Positions 36,899 through 46,969 of a DNA stretch of 64,000 bases are shown one piece after another. Position numbers and translations under genes: made by a program. Position 1 is the stretch's first letter; every line of letters starts with the position of its first letter. Location of the stretch: NCBI GenBank assembly GCA_008692225.1, contig VICG01000007.1, positions 1,584,501-1,648,500 of the forward strand, in the 5' to 3' direction. This stretch comes from Monilinia fructicola. Taxonomy: Eukaryota; Ascomycota; Leotiomycetes; Helotiales; Sclerotiniaceae. The notes beneath the pieces were generated by a model. It saw only the letters and a list, made by a program, of their open reading frames with translations. It was not told where the DNA came from and did not search any database.

Positions 36899-37638
36899 TC
36901 ACTGCTCAAAAAACTTTTTGATGTTTGGTCTGCTCTCTACAGCATCCACCAATTGTACCAATCTTGGATATTCTTTCAATCCCTTTCGTCCGTCCTGGAC
37001 CAGACTCTCGTCATGAAGCAATTGATATAAAGCTATATCTGCATAGGTGATCTCATTGCCAATGATAAAAGGTCCCTTTTTTGACAGCTCCGAGTCATTC
37101 AAATGTGTTTCGATTGCATTCAGGTATTTCTTTCGATCACCTTGCTGATGTTTTGAATAATCTTCCTTTTGATTATTGGAGAAGAACGCGGAAATGAAAA
37201 GTGTTCGCCCTATGAGTCTATGGTAAGCATTCTGAAGAGCCATTCAATGAAGGGGGTTTGCCTACAATCAACAACAATATCACAAATTGCATCAGCCCAA
37301 TACTTCTCATCCTCGGTCTTACCATCGTAGGCACCTAGTATTCTCGACCAATGCCTGATAATGGCATAACTTTGTGTCAATATCCTTCCATCCGGCATCT
37401 CAACCACTGGTACAGTACGAGTGGGATTTATCTCTGCAATTTTTCCATTCTGTTTCTGTTCTGGCCATTCTTCAAACGTATACCGGATATCCCTGAACGC
37501 AGCCCCCGCATCAATGAGCAACAGTCGAACTACTTGTCCTCGGCCTCGGGATTGGAAATCGAAATAATGAATCGTAGGGATGCCGCCAAGGGCGTTGTTG
37601 GCTGCACTTTCTGTGCCGTATGTTGAGGTTTGAGGCAT
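36899..37638 (-). CDS. Glutathione S-transferase (sigma/prostaglandin-D-synthase-like)
   Basis: Two exons are inferred, 37638-37266 and 37209-36899 (donor GTAGGC, acceptor TAG, phase 1), giving 227 residues. The N-terminal thioredoxin-like domain starts IHYFDFQSRGRGQVVRLLL. The Tyr there sits where sigma-class enzymes keep their glutathione-activating Tyr. NPTRTVPVVEMPDGRILTQS carries the cis-Pro and the glutathione-contacting region. The C-terminal helical domain includes PFIIGNEITYADIALYQLL, the usual GST N-capping motif region with Asp. The role would be conjugation of glutathione to electrophiles or peroxide detoxification in the cytosol. The start was placed at MPQTSTYG. The frame stays open upstream for 57 more codons but runs into the AT-rich inverted-repeat element that begins 79 bases away. 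Confidence 0.88.
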
Positions 37639-37716
37639 TTCTTTCGTGGATACGTGTGTGGATATTATGAGATCTCTGAAGAAGACGATATGTTGTGGTA
37701 ATAGTATAGAGTCGAC

Positions 37717-38154
37717 AGGTCGGATGGACGTCCATCTGAGCTCCCGTGGACTCGGAAAAACGTCGGGTGGACTAGTGGGGCAAAAGTCATAAATTTGCAT
37801 AAAATTCATAAAAAATTATGCAAAAAATTGATTATTAATAAATTATAAATTTTTGAAATTAGATTCTAAACGTTTCGAAAACGTTTCGAAAACGTTTTGA
37901 AAACATTTTGAAAACATTTTGAAAACGTTTAGAAAACGTTTAGAAAACGTTTGGAATTTAATTAAAATATTTTAAAAATATTTTAATAATAATAATAATA
38001 TATTTATATTTAAAATTAAATTAAATTATATATATATATATATATATATATTATTTAAATATTATTAATATATTTTAAAAATTATATATATATATTTTTA
38101 ATTTAAATTAAATATTATATATAATATTTTTAAAATATTTATTAATAATATTTA

Positions 38155-38191
<37 letters not shown>

Positions 38192-38478
38192 AATTTAATT
38201 TTAAATAAAATTACTATAAATTTATATAAGAAAATTATATTATTTTTTTTAATAATAATTTTAAATTAGATTCTAAACGTTTTCAAAATGTTTTCAAAAC
38301 GTTTTCGAAACGTTTAAAAAACGTTTAGAATCTAATTTCAAAAATGCATAATTTTATGCATAAATTATACATTCGGTTAAACGTCGGGTGGACTTGTGTA
38401 ACGTTTTGCAGTTGACCTTTTTTTTTTAAGAGACGCCCCACAGGTCCATATGAGCTCAAATGGACGTCCATCCGACCT
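37717..38478. mobile_element. AT-rich inverted-repeat element, apparently nested, upstream of the GST gene
   Basis: The outer ends 37717-37743 and 38478-38452 are inverted copies matching at 26 of 27 bases, and contain the 12-base palindrome ATGGACGTCCAT. Inside them, 37758-37773 and 38379-38394 are identical 16-base direct repeats (AAACGTCGGGTGGACT). Between those lies a second, very AT-rich inverted repeat whose arms share TTTTTGAAATTAGATTCTAAACG and arrays of an 11-base unit like CGTTTCGAAAA. A (TA)n-rich centre lies between the arms. The simplest reading is one short element inserted into another, with the 16-base repeats as either its target duplication or its borders. No coding capacity is present. 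The outer target-site duplication is not clear. Confidence 0.7.
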
Positions 38479-39224
38479 ACATACCTATAGTATATAACGC
38501 GGGACAGCGGACGTAAATACATAAACAGCAATATATGAGGAATGGTTAATGCTCTAGCTAGACCTACATAAGTAGTGGCTATAATCGATTCGGGCAAGAG
38601 GAACAGCCTTCACGACAAACCTTATTTGTAATTCAAATGCAATATCCTCTTCGTATACCTACTCGAGTATACCTACATCCATGGATGTTATTGACCACGC
38701 CCTTCTTGACATGCCGTTGACCAGTCCTAATTAACAAATGTTATTGTTATTGGCAAGTACAAACGTAGTATCATCCTCATATAGCTACAAATGGTCGATT
38801 AAGTCCATATGAATAGCTGGATACTCAAGAGAAGTGGGATGTGCCCGCAGCGCCCCATAATAGTTTGCCTCATAGCTTCCTAGCGTTATTGGCAATTGTA
38901 ATCAGAGGACCAGCCGAGCATCATTTACTCCCTCTACTTGTATCTGTACGGAGTAAAGAGCATTGACCGTGTCTTCGTGGTAATCAGAAAAGTGCCCGAC
39001 ACTAAGATCTGCTGAACGCAGAACGACGGCAGGAAAGTGTATGTGTAGATATTATCATTTGTTCAGATTTGTGAATGGTTTATCCGAAGACATCGGAGGA
39101 AGTTAAGAGCGCACTAGAAGGGTGGAACTAGCGCATCCAATCACGCGATGCAATGGTTCAGGGATAAACAAGATCCATTGATATTTTTAGATAAGACATT
39201 GCGGTCAACAAACATCGTAAGATT
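38479..39224. other. Intergenic between AT-rich element and tRNA gene
   Basis: No gene is seen. One inverted copy of the TACTCCGTA motif lies at 38947-38955. Confidence 0.4.
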
Positions 39225-39323
39225 TCCCTGCTGGCGCAATGGTAGCGCGCAAGACTTCTATGTATCTGGTGCCAACCTGATGACGTGATCTTGAGGCTGC
39301 AGGTTCGAGCCCTGCGTGGGGAG
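39225..39323 (+). tRNA. tRNA-Arg(UCU) with 27-base intron
   Basis: The acceptor stem pairs TCCCTGC (39225-39231) with GTGGGGA (39316-39322), including two G-T wobbles. The D stem is GCGC/GCGC (39234-39237 with 39245-39248) around AATGGTA. The anticodon stem is CAAGA/TCTTG (39250-39254 with 39289-39293), with anticodon TCT at 39257-39259. The T arm is GCAGG-TTCGAGC-CCTGC (39299-39315), and the discriminator is G39323. An intron of 27 bases (39261-39287) sits one base after the anticodon, the standard place for nuclear tRNA introns. The T arm provides the usual internal B box. Confidence 0.92.
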
Positions 39324-40750
39324 TTACCCTGAGTACATTTGGTTTGACTCCAATAGAAGAACGTTCCTTTTGCTCTTTCTTTTTTGGTAATTCAAGCTTT
39401 TATTTTGCTGGTGGCCCTTTTGATGTTCATAAGTAGCATGGTGGACACGTGCAATGGGTGGGGTGAGTCGGATTGGGAAAATCCTCCGGCACGTGGAGGA
39501 AAGTTGTAAATTTGAATCAAGGTTCAATTTTTGTGATACACTCATTCATCCCATCTCATTTCCATTTCACTTCAAGACCTCAAGAATTGGTCGAGACATC
39601 AAATAAATACCTACCTAGCAGCTGAAATTGCGGGGTAGTATGGTAGTCACCACAGTGACCACACCAACGTTGGCCAAGTTGGCTTAGTTGACTCTCCCTT
39701 CATCTAATGTCATCTAATGTCTTCGGAACATCCCTGAATTTCATCTTTTTTTTAATATGAAGAAAGCCAAACCATCCCTTACTTATTGGCATGATTTTGA
39801 TAGATCAAGTTCCGATCATCGCCTTCAGATCTAGATAGAGATACGGTAAGATACTGTCACACTCGATGTAAGCCACTTCAAAAAGCCTTTGGGATTCATT
39901 GATCGATGTATTTGATTATCTGATGGACGCGAGTTTTGCGAAAATTTCATTTAAAGCAAGGAATTTGCTACGAGATTGGTTGAAGTCAAATATTTCCTCT
40001 TATGGTAACTTTGAGCGAGAGGCGGATCCCAGTGATGGCTTTTGATGCTGGTAAAGTTGTCAGAAAATCTCATCCAATTATTGATCAATTACAATTTGGT
40101 TCCAACATCCGAGCGCTATTCACAGACACTCAAGCCTACCAATACTCAGGGTCCTGGGACTGTTAATCAGCCCGGTACTGGAAGCTTCTTTGATGGATGG
40201 TTTCGCTTTCGTAATACTGTAACAGGCCTGAAGCCATGGCTAGGTTCATAACGAATATCATCGCGTAGACGAAGCCATAGAGATTTCAGATCATAGTAAA
40301 ACCTGGTGGCCAAAGTCTTTCTTAAGATAAAGGAGATATACCGGCTTTTGCGTCTAATCTCGGTGATAGGCCGAGTGGAGGTGCCGAAGGGTCGCTGCCA
40401 TGTTCCAGCCTGCTGCCTTGATTTGATACATGGTGATCCATGATGTGAAGGGGCGCCTTCGCTAGTGACCACTTTTCCAAATACCGGGTCAGACATTCTC
40501 TTCAACCCCGCTTCCAGTGAAGCAAACACAGGGGGGTATCTGTGTGGTACATATAAGTGATTGTGGAATAACTTGGCCATATTGTGCAAACTGAAAACAT
40601 CAGACAAATGTTCACACACAACAATCGATTCTACACCTACCCAAGAAGCGGCTTTACTTTCACACCCTGAAATTTGTCAAATTCATCGAGAAGTAAATTT
40701 GACGCTTCTATTCAACCCGGGGGCGAGTAGGCTAATAGGACTTCTAGATA
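39324..40750. other. Intergenic, 1.4 kb, no supported gene
   Basis: Frames at 40042-40251 (+) and 40619-40167 (-) overlap each other and show no recognisable domain. A T-run that would terminate RNA polymerase III occurs at 39379-39386, about 55 bases after the tRNA. Confidence 0.4.
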
Positions 40751-41569
40751 ATGGCTTCGTTGAACAATGTCATACGTCTACTGGATGGTGTCATTGGAGT
40801 TTATCCAGAGGATCTTCCACGTTCTAACTTGGAAGTCATCCAAATACTCAGAGACTTGAAGCCGCCGAAGGTGGTACTTCAGTCCCATTATCTAAGAATG
40901 CAACTTATCGACGACGAGGAGTTAAAAGAGTTGTGTTCTTCTGTCGCAGTTCTCTTAAATGTTGCCTCCTGTTTTGCGGTGCAGCTCATCGATTGGGCTT
41001 CCGGGAATTCCATCTTGCCATTGGGCCCCAGCGGGACAGTACTTGAAGCCATAAAAGCCATCCGTGATGCGTTCAGCAAGTTCGAAAGATTGGCCGATAA
41101 AAGAAAGCCCAAGTTTGAAACGCGACCGCAGCTATTCAAGGACTGCTGCTTCGCATACCTCAGAGGATGCTTCACGTACTCAATCATATTTCAGAGCCTT
41201 CTTTATCCGGGAAATGATTGCGATCACCTCGCCTTCTATACTGAGCACCTTGAATGTGATATCGAATCGTCTTTCAAATTCGATACGGACCAGGACTTTG
41301 AATATCCAATCTGGAATCAAGATTTTGCAAGACGGAAGAAAACACTCGCCGATTGTATACACTTTGCGGGCCAAATCCCTCGAGGTTGTCACCTTACAGA
41401 ACAACCTGGGAAACCAGTCTGTCCACAATTTTATCGAAATCCAGGTCCTTACGGACAGAGACTCTTGCGGAATGAAAATCACCCAGCAAATAAAGCCTAT
41501 TTCATGAGGAAGAGAGCAAAGCAGATTGGGTACATTATGGGTAACACCAGAGAAGTCACCGCTACCTAA
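40751..41569 (+). CDS. Hypothetical protein, intronless, 272 residues
   Basis: A single exon starts with ATG at MASLNNVIRLLDGV. The composition is normal for a soluble globular protein. The first 150 residues look largely helical, and a Cys-containing stretch (FKDCCFAYLRGCFTYS) occurs near residue 130. The C-terminal part is rich in charged and aromatic residues (NENHPANKAYFMRKRAKQIGYIMG). There is no signal peptide and no membrane helix. I do not recognise a family. A 147-codon frame overlaps in another phase, but it lacks comparable composition. Confidence 0.65.
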   Translation: MASLNNVIRLLDGVIGVYPEDLPRSNLEVIQILRDLKPPKVVLQSHYLRMQLIDDEELKELCSSVAVLLNVASCFAVQLIDWASGNSILPLGPSGTVLEAIKAIRDAFSKFERLADKRKPKFETRPQLFKDCCFAYLRGCFTYSIIFQSLLYPGNDCDHLAFYTEHLECDIESSFKFDTDQDFEYPIWNQDFARRKKTLADCIHFAGQIPRGCHLTEQPGKPVCPQFYRNPGPYGQRLLRNENHPANKAYFMRKRAKQIGYIMGNTREVTAT

Positions 41570-43038
41570 ATAGACAGGTACGTGTAGGGTCTCATTTCCT
41601 ACTCGCAACTCACAAAGACACTACATTGATGTCACAATATTCATTCATAGCTGATATTCGTTCACAGTGATGGATCATCCATTACAACTTTAACTGACGC
41701 GCAAGTATCTGGAATTTTGCAGGCTCAAACTGGGAACACAGATGCCATACCACGAGGCAAAATATCAGTCTAGGCGTTCTTCTTCCCTGATCATCTCGTC
41801 GGTTGGCGAAAATTCTATGAAATATGAAATATACTATAATTAACGCAATAATGACGATGGATATTATGGCGAAAATGAGGGCACAGAAGCAAGCGGAGAT
41901 CAGCACAAATCTGGTTGCGGAAAGGATTCGCACAATGGGATAACAGTAACATTGAATACCTCCCCGTAAAAATTAACGAATAATGAACATCATCTCTACG
42001 TACCTACTCTGCCCCCAATCTCCAACCCGGCCCCACCTTGTCCGGAAAAGCAAAGTGCATGACCCAGCATCCTCCGTACAACCTTCCAGCAGCCAAACTC
42101 GTAAGCAGAGCCCCTAGCCGCCGAACCCCAAAATAGCACCACGACTAGCACCCCCTCCATGCACCCGCCCTCCCCTCACTTACTGTAGCCCCTGACGCAC
42201 CCCCAGCCCCCAATACAGTACAGGACCCGCATCAGACCACACGCTCGGAATCTCGCGCAATTTCAGAACCCCTTCTTCGCAATCCCCTCCATTTTCATGC
42301 CTCGGTGCATATTTGGGGATATTGGTACAGGATATTTATGTAAAGTACTTAATACATACATACATACATACATACATACATACATACATACATACATACC
42401 CACCCACTCATCTACCCGTCTACTCACCTACCCACCCACAGCCCCAGCCCCAGCCCCAGCTGAAACAACACAACCAAACCCCCAACATCCAACACCCAAC
42501 ACCCCGAATCCAACCTCGAATTCGCCAATCCCGGGAAAACCGGCACGCGAGATGAAAGCGAGGAGCCTTGGAGGTAGGAGGGGGGGCGGTTCGCGGGATG
42601 ATCGGAAGGGGGAGTGAGTGAGTGGGCGGTGGGCGTAGATCACTTCGTGCGGGTTGGCTTACTGGGGAAGCGTAAGCGTCGATGGGGAGTTTTGGGTTGC
42701 GAGGGAGGGGGGGAGACGGGAAGACGGGAGGGAGCATGAATGTATGGGATAGGGGATGGGGGAATGCTGAAGATTCGGACGCGGGACTTTGGTGTGGAGA
42801 ATTTAGGGGGTGGTAGGATGGGTTGTGTGGATCGCGCAATGAAGATTGAATCATTCCAGATTCCGTGTGATTTTTTTTTTTTACTTTTTATTTTCGGCAT
42901 GACGATGTGTGGGGGTGGGAAGATTGCATGGTACTTTCACAAACAGGAAACGGGCAAATAAAGCATTATATAACCAAGAAAGGGGATTTGTGTGATGCGT
43001 CATCTCGTATTTTATATTTGCATAAATTTGACAGCATC
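41570..43038. repeat. Intergenic with tetranucleotide and hexanucleotide repeats
   Basis: A pure CATA tetranucleotide array lies at about 42354-42400, followed by an AGCCCC array at about 42440-42462. A minus-strand frame at 41933-41682 has a very hydrophobic segment (ALIFAIISIVIIALIIVYFIF) followed by basic residues but no ATG, so it is not called. G-rich and C-rich stretches at 42580-42800 leave many spurious open frames. Confidence 0.5.
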
Positions 43039-44844
43039 TCAGCAGCTGGAACAAACAGGTTTGCCAAAATCTTTCCCATGTAGCTGATCCTGATTGCTAA
43101 CTTCATGCTGCAACCATTTCCCACATCCATCAAGAAAGTCATCAAATACAGTGGGAACCCACATCTCTTCCTTGATCTTTTTGCTCTCATCTTTGATTTG
43201 ATCTGCAAACTGAAAAGACACGTCGTAACTAGCCGTGAGATACTTTCTGGCTTCATTTATCTTACTCATGTCGAATTCCTTCTTGATATGGGCAGGCCAG
43301 TCCTTCGTATCCTCCACCTTCCAAACACAACATTCATGCTCGCGCGCACCTTCGTTGAGAAGACAGGGTCCTGCAGAATTAGGAAGTGCTCGTTCTGCCG
43401 ACACGCAATGCTCATGGTCCGGCAGATTCTTCGCGCTGATGCATTTCCTATGATCAGGATGGTAGTGCTTCGACATGAAACGAAGTGACCACTCGCAGTC
43501 ATCTTTTCCACGATCGCACAATCCTGAGATGAAGTTCCGTTTGGATGTGAGAAATTCGACCGTTGGCGTGTTTTTTCTGGTTTGGTATCTTTCTGATATT
43601 ATCGTAGGGTTCGTTCGAAGGCATGGATGGGCCGCTGAAAGTACTGGCTGTTCGATATTATTAGTCTGAATAGATTCCGACTGCTTGGCACTTTCTCGGG
43701 CCATATCAGTGAGGCATAGCGCACTTACTATACCTTCGCGACCTTGATCCAAAATTAACTCCCTTAGATCATCACTGCATGGACGAAAATCGTCATTATC
43801 CGTCGTTAGAGAAGGTAATCTAGCTGGTGGTTTAACGCTTTTATTAGAAGAACGATAATTACTCTGAGTATCAACATCAACTTCGGTTCGACGATATTTC
43901 CTGCGATCGGAAGAGGACAAGATTCGCTGTGGATGTATGAAACTATTTTGGGGAGGCTTTGGTGTCCCTTTCGATGCGAAATTCAAGATAGATTCCCAAA
44001 TAGGCCCGTCCAGTCTGTTAAACGTCAAGCTCGGTGAGTGACGACTACCTTCCTCCAAGTTATCCGTGTTTGGAGATGTGGGTGGCGTGCACAAGCTCCT
44101 GTATAGCACTTTGCGGCTTTTTATTTGAGCGGGAGAGGGTTGAGGAGAGGAAAATGGGGAAATAATGAGTTGATTGACTTTAAGCATATTCTTATAGATT
44201 TGAGAGAAGAGTGACCGAGAAGCATCAGGTAACAACCACTGTTGTTCATCGGTACTGATATTCCTTTCGGGTATTTGTATATCTTTAGTGATGGCTGGCT
44301 TTCCGTCCAAATATTGACATATACCCCAGGTCCAGAAAGTATAGAGATTCCTTCCGGAGTGTTTGAGCCTTCTAATGCTGCCGCCAAATGTCCACACCTC
44401 ATTGCCTGGCCCATGCATCTTTGGAAACCAACACACATGGAAAATCGGCACCGATCCAGCTTTCATTGTTCGTAGGTTGATGACAGGAGCTTCATGTGTG
44501 TAGCCATTCCTATTAGCGGTGATGAAAAGCCAAAACTTATCACCAGGACAATAGTCGAAGTCTTGTGAATTGCTTTCGAATAATGCCACGCCGTGAACAT
44601 CGATCATTGTGGCCGTGCTAGTGACCATGGCGTTTTTGTAGGCAATGCTGCCATCTTTTTCAATGTCTTGTATGGGCATAAAACAAACCGAATTTTCATC
44701 GTCACCATTGAATCGTCTCACGGGTATAACCGATTCATCTGTAATATTCTGCACCGGAGATTGGACGACAACTCGATCACTCCATGCCCATTTTGAAGGC
44801 CGCGATACCAAAACATATCTGCGTAATAGAGCTTTGCAATCCAT
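43039..44844 (-). CDS. Hypothetical protein, intronless, 601 residues, Cys/His-rich C-terminus
   Basis: One uninterrupted frame starts with ATG (MDCKALLRRYVLV). The first 200 residues look like a globular beta-rich domain with many Trp, Phe and Tyr (VWTFGGSIRRLKHSGRNLYTFWTWG). Residues about 225-420 are Ser/Pro-rich and probably disordered. The last 170 contain many Cys and His (GLCDRGKDDCEW, then SKHYHPDHRKC and PDHEHCVSAE, then PCLLNEGAREHECCVW), spaced like a metal-binding region but not matching a zinc-finger class I can name. There is no signal peptide or membrane helix. Lack of introns over 1.8 kb contrasts with most neighbours. Function is unknown. Confidence 0.7.
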   Translation of the reverse strand: MDCKALLRRYVLVSRPSKWAWSDRVVVQSPVQNITDESVIPVRRFNGDDENSVCFMPIQDIEKDGSIAYKNAMVTSTATMIDVHGVALFESNSQDFDYCPGDKFWLFITANRNGYTHEAPVINLRTMKAGSVPIFHVCWFPKMHGPGNEVWTFGGSIRRLKHSGRNLYTFWTWGICQYLDGKPAITKDIQIPERNISTDEQQWLLPDASRSLFSQIYKNMLKVNQLIISPFSSPQPSPAQIKSRKVLYRSLCTPPTSPNTDNLEEGSRHSPSLTFNRLDGPIWESILNFASKGTPKPPQNSFIHPQRILSSSDRRKYRRTEVDVDTQSNYRSSNKSVKPPARLPSLTTDNDDFRPCSDDLRELILDQGREGIVSALCLTDMARESAKQSESIQTNNIEQPVLSAAHPCLRTNPTIISERYQTRKNTPTVEFLTSKRNFISGLCDRGKDDCEWSLRFMSKHYHPDHRKCISAKNLPDHEHCVSAERALPNSAGPCLLNEGAREHECCVWKVEDTKDWPAHIKKEFDMSKINEARKYLTASYDVSFQFADQIKDESKKIKEEMWVPTVFDDFLDGCGKWLQHEVSNQDQLHGKDFGKPVCSSC

Positions 44845-45435
44845 TGAGACTACTACTAGTTGAAATACTACAACTCAAGCTCTAAAAAGCTGAGTATATA
44901 GAGAAGATTGGAGCAGCATAACCTCTTGTCGGAGATTTGTAGATCATTGAGTTTTGACTTCTTGCCATATTTCATTGATGTATGCTAAAAGGTAACCTTC
45001 ACATACCCAGCTCGCAGGCGACCCTTGCATGTGGCTGAAATCCTCGCCCGCGCATTCTCCTTTGTGCCCAATGAAACAGTCTCGGGTGAAGAACTCCCAG
45101 CCGGAAACAGTTCAGGGCTTCACCGCAAAACGCGCCGGCAAAAGAAAGCATCGAAGATAACCTCGCAAAGTAAGCTCTGAAAAAGTAAAAGTTGTTCATA
45201 CGAGACTTTTATGCATTCGCACCAATTACCGCAAATGTCTCTCAGCCCCAACATGCAAAGTGCACCTATTATCAATCAAGTAACTTCGGTGTGCCATATT
45301 CTTAATATTGAGAACCAGGGTAGTTTTGACTCTGGCGTTGGGACCGATCCCTTGATCGTCAAGGTTGTACCTGCGACCATTCCAGCATCTTCTTCATATT
45401 CGCCGAATGTTATTCAAATCGAATCCGTGCCGACT
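44845..45435. other. Intergenic, nothing recognised
   Basis: This region is upstream of the 601-residue gene and downstream of the AIM11 gene. Frames on both strands here overlap the AIM11 3' end and show no features. Confidence 0.4.
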
Positions 45436-45981
45436 CTATGGTTTCTTCGTCTGTCCCGGGCCGTCATCCATTTGCCCTTTGTTTTCTTCGAGCGCCTTCT
45501 GGTCCGTATACTCCTTAGGATCTATATTCAGCCTAGCCATCATCGCAGCTACCCACTCTTCCATTTGCTTCTCATCTTCTGGGTTTGTTTCTTGAGCCAG
45601 CAATCCCATCTTCGCACGATGCTTTTGTCTCATCTCGTCGACGGTTGAGATATCTAAAGCCCACAGTAGTCCTCCAGTGAGCATCAAGCTAGTGCTAGCT
45701 ACGTTTATAGTCGCAATACTCAATGCCTCCAATGCCTCCATAGACCCATCGACTTCATGAACATGGTTGCTGGGCGTATAGAACTTTGGCAACATGGTCC
45801 TATATTTTCTGACGAGTGCTCTGCGGGTGACAAACGCAGAGAGAGCAAAAAACCCAGCGCCGCCCACGAACAGACCAAATTGGCGCCTTGATCGTTGAGA
45901 GAAAAGTGAAGAGTCGGGTGGTGCCACTGCGGGTGAAGCTGTTGGAGGGGTCGTGGAGGGTGTGGGGCGAGATTCGGCCAT
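45436..45981 (-). CDS. AIM11: AIM11-family mitochondrial protein
   Basis: A single exon of 181 residues starts at MAESRPTP; an upstream extension begins with a non-ATG codon. After a Pro/Thr-rich N-terminus, RSRRQFGLFVGGAGFFALSAFVTRRAL forms the first membrane helix. SIATINVASTSLMLTGGLLWALDIS forms the second, and the sequence then enters the conserved VDEMRQKHRAKMG. This two-helix pattern and spacing match the fungal 'altered inheritance of mitochondria 11' family. These proteins are expected in mitochondrial membranes, and their biochemical role is not established. The tail is acidic and Lys-rich (MEEWVAAMMARLNIDPKEY). Confidence 0.85.
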   Translation of the reverse strand: MAESRPTPSTTPPTASPAVAPPDSSLFSQRSRRQFGLFVGGAGFFALSAFVTRRALVRKYRTMLPKFYTPSNHVHEVDGSMEALEALSIATINVASTSLMLTGGLLWALDISTVDEMRQKHRAKMGLLAQETNPEDEKQMEEWVAAMMARLNIDPKEYTDQKALEENKGQMDDGPGQTKKP

Positions 45982-46969
45982 GGCTGGTGGATTTTGTACA
46001 AATGACGTCAATTGGTCCTCTGGAGTTCTAGGTCTGCTCTTTCTTAGCACCTCGAAAGTAGAGATTGATGGGGATCGCGATGCGAAATGGGAAATATTTC
46101 GAGGTATCAGGAAGCTCCAGCTAGCTTTTCATGTTCTGGATTCCCAACCGAAAAATTATAGCTACGCGAATAAGGCTTAGCGTGGTTCTACAGCATTGGA
46201 TGGATTGATTACTTGTTAAGTAAGATCTTACTTAGTTCTTTCTACTCTGTACCTACCTCGTACTTATATTAATTACCTGGGTTCCTTGTAGCTTACAGTA
46301 GCGTTGTAATGACAGTACCTATCTAGTATCTACCTAGGTAGGTACTTGTAGCCCACTCGAGTAGGTAAGATTCCCTCGTCCTCCGTAGTTTTTTCTCCTT
46401 GTCAAGTATCCATGGATTGATGGCTGGGTGGCATTTGACGTCGACCAAGCAAGCCCTTTACCTGAATGAAGTACTACGGAGTAGGCATATTTTGTTCATG
46501 TCCTTCCTAAATGCCTCATACTTGTGCGGAGTGTAGATCATACTTGTGAGATAAATCGCCCATCAAAAAGCGTAAAGGCCTTGGACATGATGTGTGATGG
46601 AGGTCCTTATATAACAAACAGTATTTGAATAGAACCAAGGAAAAAGTTTGCGCATTGCCTCCCAAGGTACACCAGTAGGTAACTGAGGTAATTGCCGATG
46701 GCCAGTCTCTCGGATAGAGTATACTGGATAAAGGGGGATATTGATCTTCTGGATTCTACTACGCATGAGTTCTACAGTAAACTAACTACCTAGGTAAACA
46801 TCATGAATTCTCATCATTTTTGTATGATTAGACCTGCAATCATACCTATGTAGTCTAACAATAAGCCCAGTATATCAAAATTTCGAGCTCTTGATTATTC
46901 GTGTTTATATTCTTTTCCTTCTGGTATCGCATCTGATTTTTATACAGTTTTCTCCAGCTCCCAATTTAG
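45982..46969. other. Intergenic with TAGGTA-rich stretch
   Basis: No gene is seen. TACCTA/TAGGTA words are dense at about 46245-46365. One inverted copy of the TACTCCGTA motif lies at 46475-46483. Confidence 0.45.

Noticed and set aside
42297..42854. Frames translating through CATA and AGCCCC repeats
   Set aside because: Periodic low-complexity translations from simple repeats, on both strands.
45211..45648. 145-codon plus-strand frame
   Set aside because: Overlaps the AIM11 3' end antisense and lacks convincing protein features.
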